64,000 nucleotides of DNA, taken from the NCBI GenBank assembly GCA_011390335.1, contig JAABSO010000004.1, positions 62,001-126,000 of the forward strand. Direction: 5' to 3'. The number at the start of each line of letters is the position of its first letter. Within the stretch, counting starts at the first letter, position 1. Below the pieces are notes generated by a model. The model ran no database searches and was not told the DNA's origin. It worked only from the letters and a program-made list of their open reading frames with translations. Source of the stretch: Desulfotignum sp. (GTDB lineage Bacteria > Desulfobacterota > Desulfobacteria > Desulfobacterales > Desulfobacteraceae). The position numbers were made by a program, and so were the translations under genes. Positions 28,026-37,161 of the stretch are shown piece by piece.

Positions 28026-28790
28026 TCACTGCCCGTTGAAAACCAGAAAAATCAAATATTCGGTATTTCCCTTTGGACCCGGGACAGGGGAGGGGATCAC
28101 CTCTTCCACAATATAGCCTTTGTCTGAGAAGAACTGCGAGATATCTGCCACCACCTTCTGTCTGATTTCAGGATCTTTTACAACACCGCCCTTGCCGACA
28201 AACTGCTTTCCTGCCTCGAACTGGGGCTTGATCAGGGCAACCACCCGGCACCCGGGCCCCATGAATTTTTCTGCTGCAGGTATGACTGTTTTCAGAGAAA
28301 TGAACGCTGTGTCAGCCACAACCAGGTCCATTGTCCGGCCAACAGCTTCAAAAGGCATGTACCGGATATTGGTGCGCTCAATGACCACAACTTTCGGGTC
28401 ATTGCGCAAAGTCCATGCCAGCTGGCCGTATCCCACATCCACGGCGTAAACCTTTTTAGCCCCGAACCGGAGCAGGCAGTCGGTGAACCCGCCGGTGGAG
28501 GCCCCGATGTCCATACAGATCTTGTCTTTTACATCCACAGGAAAGGTTGTCAGGGCCTTTTCCAGCTTGATGCCGCCCCGGCTGACATAAGGATGGTCCG
28601 CCTCTTTTACAATGATATCTGCCTGGGTGTCCACCCGGGTTCCGGGCTTGTCACAGGGGTGGTCATCTACCAGAACCTTTTTGGCCATGACCATGGCTCT
28701 GGCCCGGCTTCTTGAACAGATCAGGCCTTTGTCCACCAGCAGCTGATCCAGCCGGCATTTGGGTCCGCCCTGATATTTATCTTTGGCCAT
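28026..28790 (-). CDS. tlyA: TlyA-family rRNA 2'-O-methyltransferase
   Basis: S4-domain RNA-binding protein (about 10-70, RLDQLLVDKGL) fused to an FtsJ/RrmJ-type SAM methyltransferase (about 70-250), with DIGASTGGFTDCLL as the SAM loop and VALIKPQFEAG with the catalytic Lys. The family 2'-O-methylates rRNA; the haemolysin name is historical. I chose ATG 28790 (254 residues), overlapping the dxs end by 14 bp. It is the last gene of the xseA-xseB-ispA-dxs-tlyA run, a common arrangement. Confidence 0.92.
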   Translation of the reverse strand: MAKDKYQGGPKCRLDQLLVDKGLICSRSRARAMVMAKKVLVDDHPCDKPGTRVDTQADIIVKEADHPYVSRGGIKLEKALTTFPVDVKDKICMDIGASTGGFTDCLLRFGAKKVYAVDVGYGQLAWTLRNDPKVVVIERTNIRYMPFEAVGRTMDLVVADTAFISLKTVIPAAEKFMGPGCRVVALIKPQFEAGKQFVGKGGVVKDPEIRQKVVADISQFFSDKGYIVEEVIPSPVPGPKGNTEYLIFLVFNGQ

Positions 28791-30660
28791 ACAGTTCACG
28801 ACCGGCTTTTGCCACTGCATCTGCATCAATCTTATATGCTTTTCTCAACACATCCTGGGGGCCGTGTTCCACAAAGCAGTCATCAATGCCGATGCGTTTG
28901 ACACACAAATCTGTCAGACCTTTATCCATGAACAGCTCAAGCACGGCTGATCCAAATCCGCCTGCCAGAACATGCTCTTCCACGGTAATGATTTTTTTGC
29001 ATTCCCCGGCTTTTGCCAGCAGCAGGTCTTCATCTAAGGGTTTGACAAACCGTGCATTGACAATGGTGGCAAAAATGCCTTCTGATGCCAGTTGGGCCCT
29101 GGCTTTAAGGGCTTCTGCCACCCCTCTGCCGATGGCGATGATCAACAGATCATCACCGTCACACACTACAGTGCCTTTTCCGATTTCCAAAGGCAGCACA
29201 GGATCTGATACAGGCACACCTTCTGCGCTGCCCCGGGGATAGCGCAGTGCAACGGGGCCGTCATGGAGGATGGCGGTTTTCAGCATGCGGGCCAGTTCAT
29301 TTTCATCTGCCGGTGCCATCACCGTCATGTTGGGCATGGTGCGCAGGTATGCAAAATCAAAAAGCCCATGGTGGGTGGGGCCGTCTTCTCCTACAATGCC
29401 GCCCCTGTCCAGGGCAAAAACCACCGGGTGGGCATCAATGCAGACATCATGGAGAATCTGGTCATAGGCCCGCTGGAGAAAGGTGGAATAGATGGTCACC
29501 ACCGGACGGATCCCCTTGACAGCCAGGCCTGCGGAAAAAGTCACCGCATGCTGCTCTGCAATGCCCACATCAAAAAACCGGTCCGGGTATAGGCTGGCAA
29601 ACTCCTTGAGGCCGGTGCCTTCGGGCATGGCAGCCGTCACTGCCACCAGGCCGGGATAAGATTTGCCCAGCTGGACCATCTGTTCTCCAAAAACATGGGT
29701 ATAGGATGGTATTTTCCGGGGGAATTTGCTGGTGGTTTTGCCTGTATCCACAACAAATGATCCCACCCCGTGAAAGTATACCGGATTTTTTTCAGCCGGG
29801 GCATATCCCTTGCCTTTGACGGTTGTGACATGCAGCAGCACCGGAGAATCAGCCGCATTTTTGATATTGTCCAGAATGTCGATGAGATGGTCCAGGTTAT
29901 GGCCGTTGATGGGGCCGAAATAATCAAAATTGAAGGCCTCAAACAGCATGCCCGGGGTAACGAATGTCTTAAAGGATTCTTCAGAGCGTTTGGCAATCTT
30001 GTACATGTCTTCCCCGATCCTGGGCAAAGATTTTAAAAACGCCCCGAACTGGTTGCGCATGGTTTGCAGGTATTTGGCGGAAAAGGTCCGGCTCAGGTAG
30101 GAGGACAACGCCCCTACATTGCGGGAAATGGACATGTCATTGTCATTGAGAATCACAATCAGCTTACGTTTTGAATCACCTGCCTGGTTCAGCCCTTCAT
30201 AGGCCAGACCAGCGGTCATGGACCCGTCCCCGATAACGGAGATCACATGGGAATCATCCTGGTTCAGGTATTTGGCGCAACAGATCCCCAGGCCCGCGGA
30301 AATTGAAGTGGATGAATGCCCCACGGTAAACCCGTCACAGGGGTTTTCTTTTATTTTGGAAAATCCTGACAAGCCTTTATATTGGCGCAGGGTGTCAAAC
30401 TGCCGGTTTCTGCCGGTGATCAGTTTGTGGGCATACGCCTGGTGCCCCACATCCCAGATCAGGGTGTCTGCGGGCAGATCAAACACATGATGGATGGCAA
30501 GGGTCAGTTCCACAGCACCTAAGCTGGAAGCCAGGTGGCCCCCGTTTTTTGACACCACCTTGATTATGCGTTCACGGATCTGTTCTGCCAGCCGGGGCAG
30601 CTGTTCCCGGGAAATTGCCTTAAAATCAGCAGATGTTTTAATATTTTCCAGCAGGGACAT
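28777..30660 (-). CDS. dxs: 1-deoxy-D-xylulose-5-phosphate synthase
   Basis: Thiamine-dependent first enzyme of the MEP isoprenoid pathway. The start at 30660 gives 627 residues and the usual opening MSLLENI, with AAGGT 10 bases upstream. An alternative ATG at 30747, one base after the ispA stop, would add 29 residues rich in Asp and Asn that are not typical of the family, although its coupling to ispA is attractive. Motifs are GDGSMTAG and ILNDN for TPP binding, and DRGGIVGEDGPTHHG in the central domain. Confidence 0.95.
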   Translation of the reverse strand: MSLLENIKTSADFKAISREQLPRLAEQIRERIIKVVSKNGGHLASSLGAVELTLAIHHVFDLPADTLIWDVGHQAYAHKLITGRNRQFDTLRQYKGLSGFSKIKENPCDGFTVGHSSTSISAGLGICCAKYLNQDDSHVISVIGDGSMTAGLAYEGLNQAGDSKRKLIVILNDNDMSISRNVGALSSYLSRTFSAKYLQTMRNQFGAFLKSLPRIGEDMYKIAKRSEESFKTFVTPGMLFEAFNFDYFGPINGHNLDHLIDILDNIKNAADSPVLLHVTTVKGKGYAPAEKNPVYFHGVGSFVVDTGKTTSKFPRKIPSYTHVFGEQMVQLGKSYPGLVAVTAAMPEGTGLKEFASLYPDRFFDVGIAEQHAVTFSAGLAVKGIRPVVTIYSTFLQRAYDQILHDVCIDAHPVVFALDRGGIVGEDGPTHHGLFDFAYLRTMPNMTVMAPADENELARMLKTAILHDGPVALRYPRGSAEGVPVSDPVLPLEIGKGTVVCDGDDLLIIAIGRGVAEALKARAQLASEGIFATIVNARFVKPLDEDLLLAKAGECKKIITVEEHVLAGGFGSAVLELFMDKGLTDLCVKRIGIDDCFVEHGPQDVLRKAYKIDADAVAKAGRELYGQR

Positions 30661-30748
30661 GGTCGGGGTTACCTTGTTGTTGTCATTATTGTCTGCAATA
30701 CCATCATCTATTATGTCATGGATGTCATCAATCGTTTTTTCAAGCATG

Positions 30749-31684
30749 TCATCTGTCCCGGTTGATCACATATCCGGCAATGGCTCTCAGGGGATCGGCA
30801 TTGTTGTCAAACCGGTCAAGGGCATCTACGGCCTGATCCGCCAGTTTTTTTGCATAGGCTTTGGATTGGCCAAGTCCCATGACAACCGGAAATGTGAGTT
30901 TATCTTTCAATACATCAGATCCTGCCGCTTTTCCCATTTTTTCAGGGTCTCCCTGTACATTTAAAATATCATCCATGACCTGAAATGCAAGCCCCACATG
31001 GGAGGCATACACTTCCAGCTGTTTTCTGAGGCGGGCCGGGGCGTTGACGCTCACCGCCCCGCAAACAACACTGGCCAGAATCATCTGCCCGGTTTTCAAG
31101 GCATGGATGTTTTTCAGATGATCCAATGAACAGGGTTTATTCCCTTTGATTTTGTTTTCCCTGTCCGGGTGCATGTCCAGCATCTGGCCCTCAACCATGC
31201 CGTTTACCCCGGCAGCCCGGGAAATGACGGCAACCAGCTCCAGCAGGTTTTGGGGTTCAGGAACCGGATCAAACAGACCATGGGGATGGGCCAGTATGGT
31301 AAAGGCATGGGTGAGCAAAGCATCGCCTGCCAGAATGGCTGTGGCTTCACCAAATTTTTTATGACAGGTGGGCTTGCCGCGCCTGAGGTCATCATCATCC
31401 ATGCCGGGCAGGTCATCATGGATCAGAGAATAGGTGTGAATCATTTCTAAGGCACAGGCAGCGGGCAGGGCAAGGGTGAAATCTTTGCCGCAGGCCCTTG
31501 CTGATGCCAGGGCAAGAACAGGGCGCAGCCTTTTTCCACCGGCCATAAGAGAATGGGTCATGGCCTGAACCAGTTTCCGGTCAGAATCAAGTTCGAGTAA
31601 AATTTTTTCCAGGTGAACATTTACCAGGGCCTTATGTTCCGAAAGAAAGGTGTGCAGGTTGAAAACAGGGTTATTCATGGTCAA
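30749..31684 (-). CDS. ispA: Polyprenyl synthetase (farnesyl/geranylgeranyl diphosphate synthase)
   Basis: Condenses isoprenyl diphosphates. The 311 residues show the first aspartate-rich motif in LIHDDLPGMDDDDLRRG and the second in FQVMDDILNVQGD, plus GGKRLRP near the N-terminus. The product chain length (C15 or C20) cannot be stated. The start overlaps xseB by 14 bp, or by 8 bp if the second Met at 31678 is used. It is followed by dxs in the same run. Confidence 0.94.
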   Translation of the reverse strand: MTMNNPVFNLHTFLSEHKALVNVHLEKILLELDSDRKLVQAMTHSLMAGGKRLRPVLALASARACGKDFTLALPAACALEMIHTYSLIHDDLPGMDDDDLRRGKPTCHKKFGEATAILAGDALLTHAFTILAHPHGLFDPVPEPQNLLELVAVISRAAGVNGMVEGQMLDMHPDRENKIKGNKPCSLDHLKNIHALKTGQMILASVVCGAVSVNAPARLRKQLEVYASHVGLAFQVMDDILNVQGDPEKMGKAAGSDVLKDKLTFPVVMGLGQSKAYAKKLADQAVDALDRFDNNADPLRAIAGYVINRDR

Positions 31685-31895
31685 AGGGAATTTCTGTTAC
31701 AGACCCGTCCAGATCCCGGGTGAGCTGGGTGATCTTTTTTTCCGTGCTGTCTAAAATCTGCATGCAGTAACGGACTTTTTCAACACCGGTTTCATATTTT
31801 TTTACTGCCTGTTCCAGGGTCAGATCCCCGGATTCCATCTCTTTTACAATTGCCTCCAGCTGTTTCAAGGCGGTTTCAAATGTGATCTTTGCCAT
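31671..31895 (-). CDS. xseB: Exodeoxyribonuclease VII small subunit
   Basis: A 74-residue helical subunit. It carries the family phrase FETALKQLEAIVKEMESGDL and then LEQAVKKYETG. It overlaps xseA upstream by 20 bp and ispA downstream by 14 bp. It partners XseA in degrading single-stranded DNA. Confidence 0.94.
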   Translation of the reverse strand: MAKITFETALKQLEAIVKEMESGDLTLEQAVKKYETGVEKVRYCMQILDSTEKKITQLTRDLDGSVTEIPFDHE

Positions 31896-33225
31896 CTATT
31901 TTCCTCTCCACCCGTGTCAGAATACGTCCTTTGGATAAAATTATTTCAACCGGATCCTGCACCGCCACTTGTTCGGCATCCAGGATAACTTTTTTCCCCG
32001 GTATTGTCCGGGTAATGCTGTATCCCCTGTCCAGAACCGATGCAGGATTCAGGGCTCCCAGGCTGGCTGCAGCCTGGCGGATTTGATTTGTGCGCCAGTC
32101 AAGCCGGGCTTTTGTGGCAGAAAACAGTTTTTTTTGCAGATCATCCACCTGCTGTTGCTGACCACGGACCTTGGGTGCAGCCCTGAAAAGGGCCTGGGAA
32201 ATCCATGACAATTTGTCCCTGCCGTGAAAAATCCGGCGGTTCAGGGCATGCTGCATTCTGAAAAAACAGGTTTCCAAAGTCTGTTTAAAATTGGCCATGA
32301 TCTGGGCCGGACTCTTCAGGCGGCTGTGCAGGTCATCCACCTTTTGGTGTAAAAAACCAAGTTTCTGGGTCATGCCCAGGGACAAGGACAATTGCATGTC
32401 TGTGATGTGCCGGACCAGCCGATTTTTTTCGGGCAGCACAAGTTCTGCAGCAGCCGAAGGGGTAGGGGCCCTGACATCAGCAACAAAATCGGCAATGGTG
32501 ATATCTGTTTCATGGCCGATGCCGGTGATCACCGGTATCTGTGATGCAAAGACAGCCCGTGCCACAGGTTCGGAATTAAAGGCAGCAAGGTCTTCCAGAG
32601 ATCCGCCCCCCCGGGCCAGGATAATCACATCGGCCTGCTGGAGATAATTTACTTTGTTGATTGCATATACAATCTCCTCTTGGGCCTCATCACCCTGGAC
32701 CGCCACAGGAAAGATCTGCAGGCAGCAGCCGGGAAACCGGCGCAGGGCAATATGAATGATATCCCTTACGGCTGCGCCTGTGCCGGAAGTGATAACACTG
32801 ATTTTTTGCGGCAGATACGGAAGGGGGTGTTTGTGAACCGGGTCAAAAAGGCCTTCATCATCGAGTTTTTTTTTGAGCTGTTCAAATGCCTTTTGAAGCG
32901 CGCCTGCGCCTTCAGGTGCAATATGTTCAAAAATCAGCTGGTAGTTTCCCCGGGGTTCATACAAAGTCAGGCGTGCCAGTCCCATGATTTTCAACCCGTT
33001 TTCAAGGGAAAATTTCAATGCGCGTTTCTGGTTCTTGAACATGACGCAATTGATGACCGCACCCGCATCCTTCAGGGAAAAATAGGAATGGCCTGATGCC
33101 GGGGCGGCATAGTTGGATATCTCGCCTGTGATCCAGACAAAGGGAAACCGCTCCTCGAGAAGGGTTTTTATTTCCCGGGTCAGGTGTGAAACCGAATATA
33201 TATGGTTGGTTTTGTGTCCTGCCAT
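31876..33225 (-). CDS. xseA: Exodeoxyribonuclease VII large subunit
   Basis: Catalytic subunit of ExoVII. The 449 residues contain an N-terminal OB-fold (YSVSHLTREIKTLLEE, WITGEISNY) and the central domain with ARGGGSLEDLAAFN, ITGIGHETDITIADFVAD and RAPTPSAAAEL. A helical region follows, and the C-terminus carries DRGYSITR. It is the first gene of the minus-strand xseAB-ispA-dxs-tlyA run. The ribosome-binding site AAAAGGA abuts the ATG, so translation may be weak. Confidence 0.96.
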   Translation of the reverse strand: MAGHKTNHIYSVSHLTREIKTLLEERFPFVWITGEISNYAAPASGHSYFSLKDAGAVINCVMFKNQKRALKFSLENGLKIMGLARLTLYEPRGNYQLIFEHIAPEGAGALQKAFEQLKKKLDDEGLFDPVHKHPLPYLPQKISVITSGTGAAVRDIIHIALRRFPGCCLQIFPVAVQGDEAQEEIVYAINKVNYLQQADVIILARGGGSLEDLAAFNSEPVARAVFASQIPVITGIGHETDITIADFVADVRAPTPSAAAELVLPEKNRLVRHITDMQLSLSLGMTQKLGFLHQKVDDLHSRLKSPAQIMANFKQTLETCFFRMQHALNRRIFHGRDKLSWISQALFRAAPKVRGQQQQVDDLQKKLFSATKARLDWRTNQIRQAAASLGALNPASVLDRGYSITRTIPGKKVILDAEQVAVQDPVEIILSKGRILTRVERKIDGKDHI

Positions 33226-33431
33226 TCCTTTTATTAATCCATCCCTGCAAAATCAAAGGCCACATTTATAGAATGAATCCAATCAAAAAGTCAACACCGG
33301 CAAAACCCGCCCCCTGATTGCTGCCCGGATATAAGGTCTGATAATATATATTATGTAAACTTTTTATTTTTCCCGTTTTCCAGCAGGTGCCTGTATGCCC
33401 CGCAAAATCGACACATAACCAAATAATAATC

Positions 33432-33459
33432 TTGAAATCCCGGGATTTGATGTTATATT
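33432..33459 (+). promoter_or_regulatory. Sigma-70-type promoter for the BI-1 family gene
   Basis: TTGAAA at 33432-33437, a 16 bp spacer and TATATT at 33454-33459, 44 bp before the ATG at 33504. It sits in the 278 bp divergent gap after xseA. A 7-base inverted arrangement in the spacer (ATCCCGGGAT) may be incidental. Confidence 0.55.
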
Positions 33460-33503
33460 GGCTGCAAATGAATACGTAAACCTAAAATTTTTTGGAGGAA
33501 AAA

Positions 33504-34205
33504 ATGAACACAGCTTTTGCACAATCAGGCACTATGGTAAAGGTGAATACTTTTATCAGAAGTGTATACAACTGGATGACCATCGGCCTGGTGCTAACCG
33601 GTTTTACATCCTATTTTGTTTCCCGCAGCCCGGCACTGCTCCAGGTATTCCACGGCAACCCGATTATGCCCATTGTTCTGTTCATCGGGCTGATTGTCCT
33701 GTGCGGATATCTTTCAGCCAGAATTCAAAAAATGCAGGCCACCACTGCGACCGGTCTTTACGTGGCCCTGACAGTGGCCTACGGCCTCATTCTCACCCCC
33801 ATCTTTCTGATCTACACCGCCGCATCCATTGTGTCCACCTTTTTCATATGTGCGGCCACATTCGGAGCAGCCAGTGTATACGGCATGGTAACCAAAAAAG
33901 ATCTCACCGGCATGGCCCAGTTTCTGATGATGGGGCTCATCGGCCTGATCATCGCCATGGTGGTGAATATCTTTATCGGTTCCACCATGATGCAGACGAT
34001 TATCTCCTGCATCGCAGTAATTATATTCACCGGCCTGACCGCCTATGACACCCAGAAACTCAAAAACATGGCTGTCACCCTGCCGGACAACGCCACCGGT
34101 GGCATGGTCCGCAAAGGCGCCATAATGGGCGCTCTGAGCCTGTATCTGGATTTCATGGGGCTGTTCATCCACCTGCTGCATCTGCTGGGGGTTGCAAGAG
34201 ACTAA
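33504..34205 (+). CDS. Bax inhibitor-1/YccA family membrane protein
   Basis: Polytopic inner-membrane protein with about seven membrane segments over 233 residues. The C-terminus has the family phrase TGLTAYDTQKLK followed by GALSLYLDFMGLFIHLL. Bacterial homologues include YbhL and YccA, which modulate FtsH or act as pH-sensitive calcium leaks. The ATG at 33504 follows TTGGAGGAAAAA; an in-frame TTG at 33492 lies inside that ribosome-binding site. It is monocistronic, with its own promoter and a strong terminator. Confidence 0.9.
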   Translation: MNTAFAQSGTMVKVNTFIRSVYNWMTIGLVLTGFTSYFVSRSPALLQVFHGNPIMPIVLFIGLIVLCGYLSARIQKMQATTATGLYVALTVAYGLILTPIFLIYTAASIVSTFFICAATFGAASVYGMVTKKDLTGMAQFLMMGLIGLIIAMVVNIFIGSTMMQTIISCIAVIIFTGLTAYDTQKLKNMAVTLPDNATGGMVRKGAIMGALSLYLDFMGLFIHLLHLLGVARD

Positions 34206-34235
34206 CCGGTAAATCTGTTTTCATATACGCACGAA

Positions 34236-34280
34236 AAAACCGGGCCTGGCATTTTCACATGTCAGGCCCGGTTTTTTTTT
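34236..34280. terminator. Bidirectional rho-independent terminator
   Basis: The stem ACCGGGCCTG (34239-34248) pairs with CAGGCCCGGT (34263-34272) around a short loop. A run of about nine T follows on the plus side and a run of A precedes it, so it works for both convergent genes: the BI-1 family gene and glmM. Confidence 0.85.
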
Positions 34281-34309
34281 CTTTTTAGACGGGATTGCCT
34301 GGAAAGTCC

Positions 34310-35647
34310 TCAGATATTTTCCCGGATAGCCCGGCAGATTTTTTCACAGCATGCGGCTGTCACCTCTTTGTCCGGTCCTTCCACCATCACCCGCAGCAGC
34401 GGCTGGGTACCGGAATACCGCACAAGCACCCGCCCTTTTCCACCCATTTGTGCCTCCACCTGTGCTATGGCATCAGAAACAGGGCCTATCTGTGTGAAAT
34501 CCGGCCGGGATGCATTCACTGTGACGTTTTTCAGCACCTGGGGATACACCTGCATTACACCTGCAAGGTCGGACAGGGATCTGCCTGTTTCTGCCATCAC
34601 CGCCATCAGGCGCAGTGCCGACAACATCCCGTCCCCGGTTGTATGGTCTTCCAGAAAAAGCATATGGCCGGAATCTTCTCCCCCCATGACAGCCCCGCAC
34701 CGCTGCATTTCCTCCAGCACTTTCCGGTCGCCAACGCCGGTTGTAACATGATCGATACCCAGCACATCCAAAGCTTTGCTTAAACCGATGTTGCTCATGA
34801 TTGTACTTACAACAACATTGTTTTTCAGGTGTTTTTTTGATTTGGCATGGGCGGCGCAGATGGCCAGGATACGATCTCCCGTGATCTCACTGCCCTTTTC
34901 ATCCACGGCAATCATTCTGTCCGCATCCCCGTCAAAGGCAATGCCCAGATCCGCCCCCCGGGCCTTTACCTCTTCCTGAAGATCCCTTGTATGCTGGGAA
35001 CCGCAATCCTTATTAATGTTGAACCCGTCCGGCCGGTCATGGATGAATACCGCATCAAACAGCCTGTCATGAAACACCTTGCGGCAGATGGCAAAAGCAG
35101 CACCATTGGATGCATCCACCACCAGTTTTATACGGGCAGACAGTTTCCTGAAAGGAAACCTGTCCAGTAGAAATTGTGCATATATATCCAAACTATCCGG
35201 AATGATAGATATTTTTCCCACTTCATTCCGTGGAACAATGTGCGTATCCCGAATATGGACCTCAACAGTATTTTCCTGTTCATCCGTGAGCTTGGTGCCC
35301 CCTTTTTGAAAAATTTTAATGCCGTTGTCATAAAAGGGATTATGGGATGCGGAAATAACAATCCCTGCCCCTACCCCTTTGAGGCAAGAAGTCAGAAAGG
35401 CCACCCCTGGTGTGGGAATCACCCCGGCCAGACCCACGTCCACACCAACAGAGGCAGCACCTGCTGCCAAAGCTGCCTCCAGCATATCTCCGGAAATCCG
35501 GGTGTCTTTGCCGATGACCACCTGGTTCTGACCCAGTTCCAGGGCCAGCAGTGCGGCTGCCCTGCCCGTTTTGAGTGCGGTTTCACAGGTCATGGGAGGG
35601 GTGTTGGCCCTGCCCCGGATACCATCTGTTCCAAACAATCGTTTCAT
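34310..35647 (-). CDS. glmM: Phosphoglucosamine mutase
   Basis: Converts glucosamine-6-phosphate to glucosamine-1-phosphate for UDP-GlcNAc, needed for peptidoglycan and lipid A. I chose ATG 35647 (445 residues), giving the usual opening MKRLFGTDGIRG. The phospho-serine loop VISASHNP has its Ser at residue 101, the metal loop is DGDADR, and the sugar loop is GEDSGH. It lies 99 bp downstream of a beta-helix gene on the same strand. Confidence 0.95.
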   Translation of the reverse strand: MKRLFGTDGIRGRANTPPMTCETALKTGRAAALLALELGQNQVVIGKDTRISGDMLEAALAAGAASVGVDVGLAGVIPTPGVAFLTSCLKGVGAGIVISASHNPFYDNGIKIFQKGGTKLTDEQENTVEVHIRDTHIVPRNEVGKISIIPDSLDIYAQFLLDRFPFRKLSARIKLVVDASNGAAFAICRKVFHDRLFDAVFIHDRPDGFNINKDCGSQHTRDLQEEVKARGADLGIAFDGDADRMIAVDEKGSEITGDRILAICAAHAKSKKHLKNNVVVSTIMSNIGLSKALDVLGIDHVTTGVGDRKVLEEMQRCGAVMGGEDSGHMLFLEDHTTGDGMLSALRLMAVMAETGRSLSDLAGVMQVYPQVLKNVTVNASRPDFTQIGPVSDAIAQVEAQMGGKGRVLVRYSGTQPLLRVMVEGPDKEVTAACCEKICRAIRENI

Positions 35648-35698
35648 ATATATGTATGTCCTTAAATATCGGCCATGCCCTGACAGGCACAGCAAATC

Positions 35699-35733
35699 AT
35701 GAAATAATCAGGCAGGCCGCACGGTTATTTCAT
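35699..35733. other. Inverted repeat in the glmM upstream gap
   Basis: ATGAAATAA at 35699-35707 and TTATTTCAT at 35725-35733 form a perfect 9 bp inverted repeat with a 17-base loop. It lies between the beta-helix gene stop and the glmM start. No T run follows in the direction of transcription, so a simple terminator is unlikely; it may be an operator or an RNA processing hairpin. Confidence 0.35.
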
Positions 35734-35746
35734 ATAAAAAAAATTG

Positions 35747-36928
35747 TCAGATCTGCAGCTGATCTGACATACTGGTTTCAATACCAAACAGCCATTCAGA
35801 TCCCATGGCTTTGCTTTCAGGGACAAGGCTTTGGATGCATGCAATATAATCTGTACTGTTTTTTGCGGCCAGGTCTGCCACCTGGGCAACAAATGTTTCG
35901 CCGTGGCGTGTCATGATGCCTTGCTTTAGGTCACTGTCAAAATATTTTTTTGCAGCCTCCATACCTTCCAGGACCTGGTCGCAAGTCAAAGATGATCCCA
36001 GTGTGTCACAAAATTTTTCCAGCTGCCTGATACGTTCCTGTATACACCCGGCCAGGTTTTTCTGGAGACCTGACACCAGTTTTTTGGACAAATCGTCTTT
36101 GGCAAAAATGGGGCGCACATGCATGTACCAGGCACCTAAGGCTGTCAGGGCTGCGATATACCGGATATTGTGATTAAATATCCGGACAGCACCGGTATGC
36201 AGCCCCGGCCGTCTGGGCAGAGAAACCGATTTTGTACCAGCAGCCAGAATCATTCTGTCCAAACGTTCCTCATCTTTGCGCACAATGGCGCCTGCCCCTG
36301 TCAGACAACCGAAACCGATACGCACTGGTCCGACCATTCCCCCCTGCCCCCCCAGGAAAATAGGACGCTGGTCCAGCATCACACCCTGGTGGATATTGCC
36401 CATCATGGAAGCAGTGGCCTTGTCCTGGTTGGGGGTATAATTAAAATGCACAAAGGAAGACCCCACCTCTGAATGGTCTTTGCGGCTGGTGCCCCCGGCC
36501 ATGAAGCAGTCGCAGAAATTGATCAGGCTGCCTAAAACGACAAAGGGAAACAAAATGGTCTGTTTGAGCCCCACTGTATGGGCAGCACCGGCCTGCTCCT
36601 CCAGGATAGTACCGGATCTCACATGGGCATTGGATCCAAATACATTGCCGCCCAGAAACACCGCACCCTGGAAAAACCCGCCGTTCAGCCGGACCTCTTT
36701 TCCTGCCAGACAGTTTTCCATGGTCACGGGTGCTTCATACCCTATTTTTGTTCCCGGCAGGATCAGGGTGTTTTTGCCCATGATCCTGGATCCGCCGTAT
36801 ATGGTTACCCCGTCCCCTGAAATACGGGCCGGATTCACATCATCTGCAACATAGACCGTATCCGGATGGGGCATGGCCACCCCTTTTGCCAGCAGTTTGT
36901 CTTTGATTACATAATCGGTTGGTTTCAT
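35747..36928 (-). CDS. GlmU-like left-handed beta-helix protein without the uridylyltransferase domain
   Basis: A 393-residue protein with a hexapeptide-repeat region over about 50-240 (STRUCTURE-type GxxV/I repeats such as GGSRIMGKNTLI and GGQGGMVGPVRIGFG) and a helical C-terminal part. Homologous proteins are often annotated as UDP-N-acetylglucosamine pyrophosphorylase, but the LxxGxGTRM nucleotide-binding signature of GlmU is absent. I chose ATG 36928; a longer frame to 37201 runs through a dispersed repeat and is not a believable N-terminus. No good ribosome-binding site is visible. Its place upstream of glmM suggests amino-sugar metabolism. Function unproven. Confidence 0.75.
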   Translation of the reverse strand: MKPTDYVIKDKLLAKGVAMPHPDTVYVADDVNPARISGDGVTIYGGSRIMGKNTLILPGTKIGYEAPVTMENCLAGKEVRLNGGFFQGAVFLGGNVFGSNAHVRSGTILEEQAGAAHTVGLKQTILFPFVVLGSLINFCDCFMAGGTSRKDHSEVGSSFVHFNYTPNQDKATASMMGNIHQGVMLDQRPIFLGGQGGMVGPVRIGFGCLTGAGAIVRKDEERLDRMILAAGTKSVSLPRRPGLHTGAVRIFNHNIRYIAALTALGAWYMHVRPIFAKDDLSKKLVSGLQKNLAGCIQERIRQLEKFCDTLGSSLTCDQVLEGMEAAKKYFDSDLKQGIMTRHGETFVAQVADLAAKNSTDYIACIQSLVPESKAMGSEWLFGIETSMSDQLQI

Positions 36929-36936
36929 GGGATTTA

Positions 36937-36966
36937 GTATTAATCGCCCTGACAGCCAGCTGTCAA
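36937..36966 (-). promoter_or_regulatory. Promoter with overlapping palindromic operator for the GlmU-like gene
   Basis: Minus-strand TTGACA (36961-36966), an 18 bp spacer and TAATAC (36937-36942). A 16 bp palindrome, TGACAGCCAGCTGTCA (36950-36965, 7-2-7), overlaps the -35 box and spacer, as a repressor site would. The expected transcription start falls within a few bases of the ATG at 36928, so the mRNA would be nearly leaderless. Confidence 0.45.
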
Positions 36967-37035
36967 TAATTATTGCCTGTTTTTGTAAAAAAATGGCAAA
37001 AACTGCGGGCCGCATGGTCACAGGATCAAGGCTGA

Positions 37036-37161
37036 ATATTTGCCATAAGCATGCCGGGTTTTCAATCGCTCTGTGCAGCACTCTGTCCCAAGCCCCGCCC
37101 CTGGTGGTATCCTGTGCCCAGCCCGAGATCTGCGGGGGCCTGTTTCCATAAGAACAATGAA
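37036..37161. repeat. 126 bp dispersed repeat, copy B
   Basis: Second copy of the element at 24394-24519, same orientation, no gaps, 12 differences. The stem of copy A is kept with one mismatch (CAAGCCCC at 37089-37096, GGGGCCTG at 37135-37142). It lies 108 bp upstream of the start of the GlmU-like gene. Confidence 0.8.
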
